36,999 nucleotides of DNA, taken from Oscillospiraceae bacterium (GTDB lineage: Bacteria; Bacillota; Clostridia; Oscillospirales; Oscillospiraceae). Shown in pieces: positions 7,422-14,785 of this stretch. Under the pieces are notes generated by a model. It did not search any database, was not told the DNA's origin, and saw only the letters and a list, made by a program, of their open reading frames with translations. Each line of letters opens with the position of its first letter. Position 1 is the stretch's first letter. The DNA is taken from assembly GCA_017416325.1 (NCBI GenBank), contig JAFQCV010000050.1, forward strand, positions 1-36,999, written 5' to 3'. The position numbers and the translations under genes are program-made.

Positions 7422-8495
7422 TTAGTTGGCCAGGGAGTTAAGCAGAAGTCCGACGGCAAGGTGCTGGAAGATCTCCATATGGGTCTGAGGCAGGTCACAG
7501 CCATCCAACAGGGAATCTACCATTAGGGCATCCTGCTCGATCAGGGATTCTTTGCCGATGGGGATCTGTGTCAGTCCCTTAGAGGTGAGGTCGGGCAGTT
7601 CGTTGATCTGCTTGTCGGTCAGACCCAGAGACTGATAGAAGTCTCCGGTAAACTCTATGCAGCGGGGCTTACGCAGGAAGCAGCGCTCCCAAGCTTCCTC
7701 CGTTTCGTAGTTGGGATTCTTCACCTGGAACTGGGGATGCTCCGCGGCGAAGCACAGGGCATCCATCAGATATTCGTCAGCGCACAAAGTTCTGCCGTTG
7801 TAAGTAAGAGGAGCAACCTGCATTTCTGCCAGCTTCTCTGCGATCTGGGCGTAGCCGGGGAACTCATTGGGGATGCCGTTCGCTTCCAGAATGTCCCACA
7901 GGGCAGCTTCCAGGGCAACGGCGCAGACCAGCTCCTGAGCCAGAGCGTCAGCCACGGTCAGCACTCGGCAGTGGGGATGGGTGTAGACTTCCTTGGTAGA
8001 TCTGTTTTTCTCCACATCCGGCTTGACGCAGGTGAGCATATACATATTTACAAGGTGGATCTGGGCATAGTGGGCAGAGCCCAGGGTGGAGGGCGTGTCA
8101 CCGGTGGGGTCGATGCCCACAAACAGATCCTTCCGATAGAAGCCCAAGCCGTTGGCGCGCATCATACCCCGGCCAAAAGCGTTGTTCTGGCTAAGGCAAG
8201 CAGGGGATGCGATGACGGAATATTCGCCTGCCATATCCACATTGCGGACAGCGACTACCTTTTCCTCCAAAGCCGGGGCGGCCTGGGGATATTTTTCCAT
8301 AAAGCTGCCGATGGCCTTGCGCCAGGCTCGCTCCAGCCGAATTCCAAGGCGGCCGGAGGTATTGCAGCCGGAAAGGTAAACATAGCCCTTTTGGGCAAAG
8401 GTAGCGCGGACGGCATCGGCAAATGCTGCGAATTCCTCAGTCTTGAGAATTTCAGCGGCTTGCGCCAGAGAAGTGCTGTTAAATTTTGTATTCAT
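7422..8495 (-). CDS. SIS-domain protein related to MurQ / glucokinase-regulator family
   Basis: A 357-residue protein. ATG 8495 is chosen because GGAGGAGCTTCC precedes it. The segment GYVYLSGCNTSGRLGIRLERAWR (about residues 36-58) resembles the phosphosugar-binding GAGTSGRLG motif of N-acetylmuramic acid 6-phosphate etherases and glucokinase-regulatory proteins. The rest is less similar: VGIDPTGDTPSTLG and the C-terminal third give no clear match to the MurQ catalytic region, and the protein is longer than MurQ. A role in binding or converting a phosphorylated sugar is therefore likely, but the reaction is not assigned. It is a single-gene unit with its own promoter and terminator; no PTS or murein-recycling gene is adjacent. 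Confidence 0.65.
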   Translation of the reverse strand: MNTKFNSTSLAQAAEILKTEEFAAFADAVRATFAQKGYVYLSGCNTSGRLGIRLERAWRKAIGSFMEKYPQAAPALEEKVVAVRNVDMAGEYSVIASPACLSQNNAFGRGMMRANGLGFYRKDLFVGIDPTGDTPSTLGSAHYAQIHLVNMYMLTCVKPDVEKNRSTKEVYTHPHCRVLTVADALAQELVCAVALEAALWDILEANGIPNEFPGYAQIAEKLAEMQVAPLTYNGRTLCADEYLMDALCFAAEHPQFQVKNPNYETEEAWERCFLRKPRCIEFTGDFYQSLGLTDKQINELPDLTSKGLTQIPIGKESLIEQDALMVDSLLDGCDLPQTHMEIFQHLAVGLLLNSLAN

Positions 8496-8533
8496 GGAAG
8501 CTCCTCCAATCAAATTTCCCAATATTTAATTTA

Positions 8534-8562
8534 ATTTTACCATAGCAAAAGTGGTTGTGCAA
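8534..8562 (-). promoter_or_regulatory. Promoter of the SIS-domain gene
   Basis: On the minus strand TTGCAC (8562-8557), 17-base spacer, TAAAAT (8539-8534). Confidence 0.5.
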
Positions 8563-8683
8563 TAGGAAAATGAAAAAGTTGACTTATTTGAGAAAAAACA
8601 CAAAAATACAGGAAGACCCAAGGGATATCTACTGAAAAAATGGGGAAAGAGATTTGCGTCTGTCTTGCTTTGCGGAAGTCCAG

Positions 8684-8741
8684 CTTCCCCTCCTTCTCTT
8701 TCTCTTTCTCTATCTCTATCTCTTTCTTTATCTCAATCTCC
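8684..8741 (+). repeat. Pyrimidine-rich low-complexity tract
   Basis: About 58 bases of almost pure C/T on the plus strand, made of TCTTTC and TATCTC hexamers. It is likely to slip in replication. Its complement makes a Lys/Glu/Ile repeat frame that I do not regard as a gene. Confidence 0.8.
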
Positions 8742-8760
8742 AACAGAGGGGAAAATGAAA

Positions 8761-8792
8761 AATTCCAGACACCCAAGTGGGTATCTGGAATT
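8761..8792. terminator. Hairpin (possible terminator)
   Basis: AATTCCAGA-c-ACCC / GGGT-a-TCTGGAATT, a 13-bp stem with one mismatch. No gene clearly ends here, so function is uncertain. Confidence 0.35.
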
Positions 8793-8860
8793 CATGGTAC
8801 GATTGTTCTTATAGGACTTGCCGGGAAAGTGAGTAATATCAAGGACTTTTTGTACCACAC

Positions 8861-8917
8861 AAAGGCTCCCTTGTGTAAAGGGAGCTGTCACACGAACAGC
8901 GTGACTGAGGGATTGTT
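8861..8917. repeat. Intergenic palindromic repeat with CTCCCTT/AAGGGAG stem
   Basis: Two adjacent stems: GCTCCCTT-gtgt-AAAGGGAGC and GTCAC-acgaacagc-GTGAC, followed by TGAGGGATTG. From memory, this type of repeat recurs in intergenic DNA of gut Firmicutes; only one copy is in this window. Next to it (8918-8934) is another stem, GCCGCCC-gta-GGGCGGC. Confidence 0.5.
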
Positions 8918-8934
8918 GCCGCCCGTAGGGCGGC

Positions 8935-9108
8935 GTACGGCGGAAGGGACTCGTTTGCATTTTCTCCCACAACTGTGGGAGAAAATTAAGGTGGCCACCA
9001 GTGTTTGCACTGGTGGCAGCAATATGCCACCGGCATATTGCGATTTGTATTTTTCGAGTCCCTCGGCGACAAAAAATATGGGATAGGCAAAAGCCTATCC
9101 CATATTTT
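8935..9108 (-). repeat. tRNA-3'-end-mimicking hairpin element, copy A (tRNA-Arg)
   Basis: Read on the minus strand, downstream of tRNA-Arg: terminator (9109-9072), an arm GTCGCCGAGGGACTCG (9070-9055), stem 1 GCAATATGCC/GGCATATTGC (9041-9019), stem 2 GCCACCAGTG/CACTGGTGGC (9017-8994), stem 3 ATTTTCTCCCAC/GTGGGAGAAAAT (8986-8959), GCAAA, then CGAGTCCCTTCCGCCGTAC (8953-8935). That last block is 18/19 identical to the 3' end of the tRNA-Arg gene itself (9129-9111), 176 bp away in direct orientation. The first arm is a decayed inverted copy of the same sequence. Stems 1-3 correspond one to one with those of the tRNA-Gly copy. Confidence 0.75.
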
Positions 9109-9109
9109 T
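9072..9109 (-). terminator. Terminator of tRNA-Arg
   Basis: A perfect 17-bp stem AAAAATATGGGATAGGC / GCCTATCCCATATTTTT with a four-base loop begins right at the tRNA 3' end. Confidence 0.85.
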
Positions 9110-9185
9110 GGTACGCCGGAAGGGACTCGAACCCCCGACCTACTGATTCGTAGTCAGTCACTCTATCCAACTGAGCTACCGGCGC
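9109..9185 (-). tRNA. tRNA-Arg (anticodon ACG)
   Basis: The minus strand gives a full cloverleaf: acceptor GCGCCGG / CCGGCGT (one G-U pair), D-arm AGCTCAGTTGGATAGAGT, anticodon stem ACTGA / TCAGT around loop CTACGAA (anticodon ACG, read as ICG), T-arm GGGGG-TTCGAGT-CCCTT (one G-U pair), discriminator A and an encoded CCA. Confidence 0.97.
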
Positions 9186-9208
9186 ATGTGCACCCAAAGT
9201 GCCTATGT

Positions 9209-9237
9209 ATATTAGCACACGGCGTAGGAAAATGCAA
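9209..9237 (-). promoter_or_regulatory. Promoter of tRNA-Arg
   Basis: On the minus strand TTGCAT (9237-9232), 17-base spacer, TAATAT (9214-9209), about 24 bases before the mature 5' end. Confidence 0.55.
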
Positions 9238-9312
9238 GCCTTTTTTTCAAAAATACCAAAAATTTTTCTTCTTTTTGGAAATGGAAGAAATTGAGGGTGA
9301 GAATGAATTGGG

Positions 9313-9341
9313 TTGAAACATACGCTTTTTCGTAGTATACT
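9313..9341 (+). promoter_or_regulatory. Promoter of mutY
   Basis: TTGAAA (9313-9318), 17-base spacer, TATACT (9336-9341). The leader to the ATG at 9363 is only about 15 bases and contains the ribosome site. Confidence 0.65.
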
Positions 9342-9362
9342 CATACCATGGAGGTGGGAGCA

Positions 9363-10400
9363 ATGGCTTGGTCTGAATTTAGCAAATTGCCTGGGGCATT
9401 GCTGCCCTGGTATGACGCGAACAGGCGGGATCTGCCTTGGCGGAAGACCAAGGAGCCTTACCCGGTATGGCTTTCTGAAATTATGCTCCAGCAGACCCGT
9501 GTAGAGGCGGTAAAGGGATATTTTTGCCGGTTTTTGGCGGAGATCCCGGACATTCCAACCCTTGCGGTCTGCGATGATGAGATTTTGCACAAGCTTTGGG
9601 AGGGACTTGGCTACTACAGCCGGGTCAGGAATCTCAAAAAGGCGGCGCAGGTGATTATGGCGCGGCATGGGGGAGTGTTTCCCAGAGAATACAGCGCCGT
9701 TCGGGCGTTGCCGGGTATTGGGGACTACACTGCCGGGGCGATCTGCTCCATCTGCTACGATTTTCCTACCCCGGCGGTGGACGGAAATGTGCTGCGGGTG
9801 ATCTCCCGGCTGACAGAAGATGCCACGCCCATAGATCAGCCTGCCTTTAAGAATCGGGTGCGGGAGAAATTGGTGGAGATTTATCCTTCCCGTGCCGGGG
9901 ATTTTACCCAGGCGCTGATGGAGCTTGGCGCAAGCCTTTGCGGCCCCAACCGGAAGCCGGACTGCGAAAGCTGCCCCTGCCGGGATTTTTGCGGCGGCTG
10001 TCTTCACGGTACGGCGGAAAGCTTCCCGGTAAGGCCGGAGAAGAAACAGAGAAAGACCGAAGATATGACAGTGTTTATTCTCTCCTGTGACGGAAGCTAT
10101 GCCCTGCGCAAGCGTCAGGAGACGGGACTGCTGGCAGATCTTTGGGAGTTTCCCCATGTGCCGGGAAAACTGGAAACCGGGGATGCTTTGGTGGCTTTGG
10201 AGGCCATGGGCCTGAAGATTAAGCAGATTCATCGTCAGGTGGACAAGAAGCATATCTTTACTCACATCCAATGGAATATGCGAGGATATTACCTGGAGGT
10301 GTCAGAGCTGGGTGGCGATTTTGTGTGGTTCACAGCAGAAGAGATCCGGGAGAACGCCGCGCTGCCTACGGCTTTTCGGCAATTCTGGGAGGAAATATAA
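9363..10400 (+). CDS. mutY: A/G-specific adenine glycosylase MutY
   Basis: A 345-residue base-excision repair enzyme that removes adenine mispaired with 8-oxoguanine. ATG 9363 is preferred over ATG 9348 because GGAGG falls 8 bases before it. Residues about 25-215 form the helix-hairpin-helix glycosylase domain: SEIMLQQTRVEAV (catalytic Glu in this helix), LWEGLGYYSRVRNL, and ALPGIGDYTAGAI with VDGNVLRVISR (catalytic Asp of VDGN). The iron-sulfur cluster motif follows with cysteines spaced C-x7-C-x2-C-x5-C in LCGPNRKPDCESCPCRDFC; the first gap is one residue longer than in Escherichia coli. The C-terminal part is the MutT-like domain that recognises 8-oxoG. It has its own promoter and terminator. 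Confidence 0.96.
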   Translation: MAWSEFSKLPGALLPWYDANRRDLPWRKTKEPYPVWLSEIMLQQTRVEAVKGYFCRFLAEIPDIPTLAVCDDEILHKLWEGLGYYSRVRNLKKAAQVIMARHGGVFPREYSAVRALPGIGDYTAGAICSICYDFPTPAVDGNVLRVISRLTEDATPIDQPAFKNRVREKLVEIYPSRAGDFTQALMELGASLCGPNRKPDCESCPCRDFCGGCLHGTAESFPVRPEKKQRKTEDMTVFILSCDGSYALRKRQETGLLADLWEFPHVPGKLETGDALVALEAMGLKIKQIHRQVDKKHIFTHIQWNMRGYYLEVSELGGDFVWFTAEEIRENAALPTAFRQFWEEI

Positions 10401-10403
10401 GAT

Positions 10404-10437
10404 AACACCACTATCCACAACGGATAGTGGTGTTTTT
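10404..10437 (+). terminator. Terminator of mutY
   Basis: Perfect 13-bp stem AACACCACTATCC / GGATAGTGGTGTT followed by a T-run. Confidence 0.88.
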
Positions 10438-10468
10438 TGCGGAAAAACGCCACATCTTGTTTGTATAG

Positions 10469-10497
10469 TTGACTTTACGGGAGAAATTGGGTATAAT
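10469..10497 (+). promoter_or_regulatory. Promoter of the topoisomerase operon
   Basis: TTGACT (10469-10474), 17-base spacer, TATAAT (10492-10497), 38 bases before the ATG at 10536. Confidence 0.7.
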
Positions 10498-10535
10498 AGG
10501 ATAGTTAAAATGGATAAGTATGGCAGGTAAGAAAT

Positions 10536-12521
10536 ATGGCTACGAAAAAAACAGAACAATACGGAAACTCCAGTATTTCCATGCTCAAGGGGGAGGACCG
10601 GGTTCGGAAACGCCCGGCAGTCATCTTTGGCTCTGACGACTTGGAAGGCTGCAAGCATGCGGTATTTGAGATCCTCTCTAACGCCATTGACGAGGCAAGA
10701 GAAGGTCACGGCGATACCATTCTGGTCACTCGCTACGAAGACCTGAGCGTCGAGGTGGAGGATTTTGGCCGTGGCTGCCCGGTGGACTACAACGAAAAGG
10801 AAAAGCGCTACAACTGGGAGCTGGTATTCTGCGAAATGTATGCCGGCGGCAAATATGGGGAGAATGGTGAGAACTACGAGTATTCTCTGGGCCTTAACGG
10901 CCTGGGCTCCTGCGCCACCCAGTACGCCTCGGAATTTTTTGATGCTACCGTTTGGCGGGACGGCTTCCGCTATGACCTGCATTTCGAAAAGGGCCGCAAC
11001 AAAGGCGGTCTGAAAAAAGAGCCTACGGATCGGGGCAGAAAGACCGGCTCCCGGTTCCATTGGAAGCCGGACAAGCAGGTGTTCACCGATATTAACATCC
11101 CTGTGGATTATTACCGGGATGTGTTGCGCCGCCAGGCGGTGGTGAATAAGGGCATTACCTTCAAATTCCGCTATCAGGTGGGCAAGAAGTTTGAAGAAGA
11201 AGAGTTCTGCTATGCTGACGGTATCAAGCAGTATATCGAGGAGATGGTAGGGGACAATGCCTTCACCATGCCCGTTTTCTGGGAAGCGGAGCGCCGGGGC
11301 CGGGATGCGGAAAACCGGCCGGAGATGAAGCTGAAGATCACCTGTTCCTTCTGTTTTTCCAAGCAGGTCAGCCACACGGAGTATTATCACAACTCCTCCT
11401 GGCTGGAGTATGGCGGCAGCCCCGACCGGGCGGTGCGTCTTGGCTTTACCGCGGCTTTTGACAAGTACCTCCGGGACAACAACAAGTATACCAAGAACGA
11501 AAACAAGATCCTTTACCAGGATATCCAGGACAGCCTGGTGCTGGTAACCAACTGTTTCTCTACTATCGGTTGTTTTGAAAACCAGACAAAGAAGTCGGTC
11601 AATTCTAAGTTTACCCAGGAGGCTATGACTGCCTTTTTCAAAGAGCAGCTGCAGGTCTGGTTTATTGAGAACAAGCAGGAGGCTGACCGTGCGGCGGAGC
11701 AGATCCTGGTAAACAAGCGCTCCAGAGAGTCTGCGGAAAAGACCCGCACCAGCATGAAAAAGCAGCTGTCTGCCAAGGTGGACATTGCCAACCGGGTGCA
11801 GAAATTTGTGGATTGCCGCAGCAAGGATGTGGAAAAACGGGAACTGTATATCGTGGAGGGTGACTCCGCGTTGGGCAGCGTCAAGCTTTCCCGGGATGCG
11901 GAGTTCCAGGGCATCATGCCTGTCCGTGGTAAGATCCTCAACTGTCTGAAGGCAGACTATACCAAGATTTTTGCCAGCCCTATCATCACGGATCTCATTA
12001 AGGTCTTAGGCTGCGGCGTGGAAGTCCAGGGCAAGAAAGCCAAGGAACTTTCTAATTTTGACATCGACAATCTGCGGTGGAACAAGGTGGTCATCTGTAC
12101 CGATGCCGACGTGGACGGCTTCCAGATCCGCACTTTGATCCTCACCATGCTCTACCGGCTGTGCCCCACACTGATCCGGGACGGCTATGTGTATATTGCG
12201 GAATCACCTCTGTTTGAGATCACCTGTAAGGACAAGACCTGGTTTGCTTACAACGAGCAGGAAAAGGTTCAGATCCTTAAGGAGCTGGAAGGGAAGAAGG
12301 TCGCCTTGCAACGGTCCAAGGGTTTGGGTGAGAATGACCCGGAAATGATGTGGATGACCACCATGAACCCCGAGACCCGGCGGCTGATCAAGGTCATGCC
12401 TGAGGATGCTGAGCGCACCAGCTATTATTTTGATGTACTGCTGGGCGACGCCCTCAACGACCGGAAGAACTTTATTGCCGAAAACGGCGCGAAATATCTG
12501 GAACTGGCGGATATTTCCTAA
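10536..12521 (+). CDS. Divergent type IIA topoisomerase, subunit B (GyrB/ParE-like)
   Basis: A 661-residue ATPase and Toprim subunit. Residues about 1-220 form the GHKL ATPase: N-box EILSNAIDEA, VEVEDFGRGCPVD, YAGGKYG and GLNGLGS, where ordinary GyrB/ParE have GLHGVG. The transducer carries QTKKSVNSK with the QTK lysine. The Toprim domain has VEGDSALGS (usual EGDSAGG), MPVRGKILN, CTDADVDGFQI and QRSKGLGEND (usual QRYKGLGE). All residues needed for ATP use and metal binding are kept, so it should be active, yet several near-invariant signatures are altered. It is followed 8 bases later by its subunit A partner. This fits a clostridial lineage of topoisomerases distinct from housekeeping gyrase; whether it decatenates like Topo IV is inferred. 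The ribosome site before ATG 10536 (AGGTAAG) is modest. Confidence 0.9.
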   Translation: MATKKTEQYGNSSISMLKGEDRVRKRPAVIFGSDDLEGCKHAVFEILSNAIDEAREGHGDTILVTRYEDLSVEVEDFGRGCPVDYNEKEKRYNWELVFCEMYAGGKYGENGENYEYSLGLNGLGSCATQYASEFFDATVWRDGFRYDLHFEKGRNKGGLKKEPTDRGRKTGSRFHWKPDKQVFTDINIPVDYYRDVLRRQAVVNKGITFKFRYQVGKKFEEEEFCYADGIKQYIEEMVGDNAFTMPVFWEAERRGRDAENRPEMKLKITCSFCFSKQVSHTEYYHNSSWLEYGGSPDRAVRLGFTAAFDKYLRDNNKYTKNENKILYQDIQDSLVLVTNCFSTIGCFENQTKKSVNSKFTQEAMTAFFKEQLQVWFIENKQEADRAAEQILVNKRSRESAEKTRTSMKKQLSAKVDIANRVQKFVDCRSKDVEKRELYIVEGDSALGSVKLSRDAEFQGIMPVRGKILNCLKADYTKIFASPIITDLIKVLGCGVEVQGKKAKELSNFDIDNLRWNKVVICTDADVDGFQIRTLILTMLYRLCPTLIRDGYVYIAESPLFEITCKDKTWFAYNEQEKVQILKELEGKKVALQRSKGLGENDPEMMWMTTMNPETRRLIKVMPEDAERTSYYFDVLLGDALNDRKNFIAENGAKYLELADIS

Positions 12522-12529
12522 GGAGAATT

Positions 12530-14776
12530 ATGGCACGAAAGAAGAAAGAACCGGAACAGAAAAAGAAGATCGATACCAGTGGTGTTGTGGGACTGGTAGG
12601 CTCTACCACTGAGCAGCCGGTTACCGAGACCCTGGAAGTCAACTATATGCCCTACGCTATGTCCGTCATTGTATCCCGGGCCATCCCCGAGATCGACGGC
12701 TTTAAGCCTTCCCACCGGAAGCTGCTGTATACCATGTATAAAATGGGCCTGCTCAGCGGCGGACGGACCAAATCTGCCAATATCGTAGGTCAGACCATGC
12801 GCCTCAATCCCCACGGTGATGCTGCCATTTATGAGACCATGGTGCGTTTGGCCCGGGGCAACGAGAGCTTATTGCACCCCTTTGTGGATTCCAAGGGTAA
12901 CTTTGGCAAGGTCTACTCCCGGGATATGGCTTACGCCGCTTCCCGGTATACCGAGGCGAAGCTGGATAGTATCAGCGCCGAGCTTTTCCGGGATATTGAT
13001 CTGGATACGGTAGATATGGTGGATAACTATGATGCCACCATGAAAGAGCCCAGCCTGCTTCCCACTACCTTTCCCAATGTGCTGGTATCTGCCAACCAGG
13101 GTATTGCGGTAGGTATGGCATCCAATATCTGCTCTTTCAATTTGAAAGAGATCTGCGATACTGCCATTGCCCTGATGAAAAACCCGGAGCATGACATTTT
13201 GGAGACCTTGCCCGGCCCGGATTTCTCCACCGGCGGACAGCTTCTGTTTGACGAAGCCACCGCCCGGGAGATCTATCAGACCGGCCGTGGCAGCTTCAAG
13301 CTTCGGGCAAAATGGCGCTATGTGAAGGATGGCAACCTCATTGAGATCACGGAGATCCCCTACACCACTACCACGGAAGCCATTATGGACAAGGTGGCGG
13401 ATCTCATAAAGGCGGGCAAAATCAAAGAGATCGCCGATATGCGTGATGAAACAGACCTGAGTGGTCTGAAGCTGGCCATCGACCTGCGCCGTGGCGTAGA
13501 GCCGGAAAAACTGATGCAGAAGCTGATGAGGCTGACCCCTCTGCAGGACAGTTTTTCCTGTAATTTCAACATCCTTATTGCCGGCATGCCCAAGGTTCTG
13601 GGTGTGGGTGAGATTTTGGAGGAGTGGACCGCCTGGCGTACCGACTGCGTCAAGCGCCGGATCTTTTTCCAGATCCAGAAGAAGGAAGAGCGGCTTCACC
13701 TGCTGAAGGGTCTGGAGCGGATTCTGTTGGACATTGACAAAGCCATCCGGATCATCCGGGAGACGGAGCTGGAAAGCGAGGTCATCCCCAATTTGATGAT
13801 CGGCTTCGGCATTGATGAAGTGCAGGCCAATTATGTGGCGGAGATCAAGCTTCGCAATATCAACAAAGAATACATTCTAAAGCAGACCAAGGCTATCTCC
13901 CAGCTGGAAAAGGAGATCGCCGATCTGAATTCCACCTTGAAGAGCGCCGTGAAACTGCAAAATGTGATTATTGGCGAGCTGGAAGAGGTGAGCAAGAAGT
14001 TTGGCAAGGAGCGCAAGACCGAGATCCTCTACGACGCCCAGGAGATGGAGCCGGAGGACGAAGGGGAGGATATCCCTGAATATCCTGTGACGCTGTTCGT
14101 TTCCAAGGAAGGGTATCTCAAGAAGATCACTGCCCAGAGCCTCAGGATGTCCGGCGAGCAGAAGTTTAAAGAAGGCGACAGTCTGGACTTCTCTGTGGAA
14201 ACCACCAACCGGGCGGAGATCTTGGTATTTACCAACCAGTATCAGTGCTATAAATCCCGGCTGTCAGACTTTGAGGACAGCAAGGCATCCCTGCTGGGTG
14301 ATTATCTGCCCCAGAAGCTGGGAATGGAGCCGGGTGAAGCTGTGGTGCAGGTGCTGCTCCCCGGGGACTATAAGGGTCATGTGCTGTTCTTCTTTGAAAA
14401 CGGCAAGGCGGCGAAGGTGCCCCTCAGCGCCTACGAAACCAAGACCAACCGGAAAAAGCTCACCGGCGCCTACTGCGACAAGAGCCCCTTAAAAACGGCT
14501 ATGGTCCTGGCTGCGGACGAGCCGGTGGCGGTCTATACCACCGACGGACGGGCGGCGGTGTTCTCCACAGCCCAGCTGCTGCCTAAGACCACCCGGAATA
14601 CCCAGGGCGTGAGTGTGGTATCCTTAAAGAAAAAAGCGGTTGTCAGCTTTGCGGTAACTGCCGCAAAGAGCGGCATCGTGAACCTGAGCCGCTACCGTAC
14701 CAGAACCCTGCCCACAGCGGGCGCGCTTTTGAAGGAAGAAGACTCTCCCGACAAGCAGATCAGTTTTGAAGTGTAA
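12530..14776 (+). CDS. Divergent type IIA topoisomerase, subunit A (GyrA/ParC-like)
   Basis: A 748-residue DNA breakage-reunion subunit preceded by AAGGAG. Residues 1-15 are a Lys/Glu-rich tail. The winged-helix core has MPYAMSVIVSRAIPEIDGFKPSHRKLLYTM and the active-site Tyr140 in AASRYTEAK, with Arg139 before it. The segment between reads SKGNFGKVYSRD where gyrase and Topo IV have GQGNFGSxDGD. In the quinolone pocket, NPHGDAAIYE has Ala98 at the position of Ser83 of Escherichia coli GyrA, with Glu102 at the Asp87 position. A long coiled coil follows (about 400-500), then a beta-pinwheel C-terminal domain without a QRRGGKG gyrase box, arguing against negative supercoiling. The holoenzyme partner is the gene just upstream. 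Confidence 0.9.
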   Translation: MARKKKEPEQKKKIDTSGVVGLVGSTTEQPVTETLEVNYMPYAMSVIVSRAIPEIDGFKPSHRKLLYTMYKMGLLSGGRTKSANIVGQTMRLNPHGDAAIYETMVRLARGNESLLHPFVDSKGNFGKVYSRDMAYAASRYTEAKLDSISAELFRDIDLDTVDMVDNYDATMKEPSLLPTTFPNVLVSANQGIAVGMASNICSFNLKEICDTAIALMKNPEHDILETLPGPDFSTGGQLLFDEATAREIYQTGRGSFKLRAKWRYVKDGNLIEITEIPYTTTTEAIMDKVADLIKAGKIKEIADMRDETDLSGLKLAIDLRRGVEPEKLMQKLMRLTPLQDSFSCNFNILIAGMPKVLGVGEILEEWTAWRTDCVKRRIFFQIQKKEERLHLLKGLERILLDIDKAIRIIRETELESEVIPNLMIGFGIDEVQANYVAEIKLRNINKEYILKQTKAISQLEKEIADLNSTLKSAVKLQNVIIGELEEVSKKFGKERKTEILYDAQEMEPEDEGEDIPEYPVTLFVSKEGYLKKITAQSLRMSGEQKFKEGDSLDFSVETTNRAEILVFTNQYQCYKSRLSDFEDSKASLLGDYLPQKLGMEPGEAVVQVLLPGDYKGHVLFFFENGKAAKVPLSAYETKTNRKKLTGAYCDKSPLKTAMVLAADEPVAVYTTDGRAAVFSTAQLLPKTTRNTQGVSVVSLKKKAVVSFAVTAAKSGIVNLSRYRTRTLPTAGALLKEEDSPDKQISFEV

Positions 14777-14785
14777 GGTGAACCT

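Noticed and set aside
8537-8776. Minus-strand frame rich in Lys-Glu-Ile repeats
   Set aside because: It is the complement of the pyrimidine tract; no ribosome site, and the repeats follow the DNA unit.
9005-9316. Plus-strand frame containing EGTRTPDLLIRSQSLYPTELP
   Set aside because: This is the complement of tRNA-Arg read as protein, a common false gene.
8733-10271. 512-residue open frame on the minus strand across mutY and tRNA-Arg
   Set aside because: It is antisense to mutY, which has intact catalytic motifs, its own promoter and terminator. It runs through the tRNA gene and repeats, and has no ribosome site.
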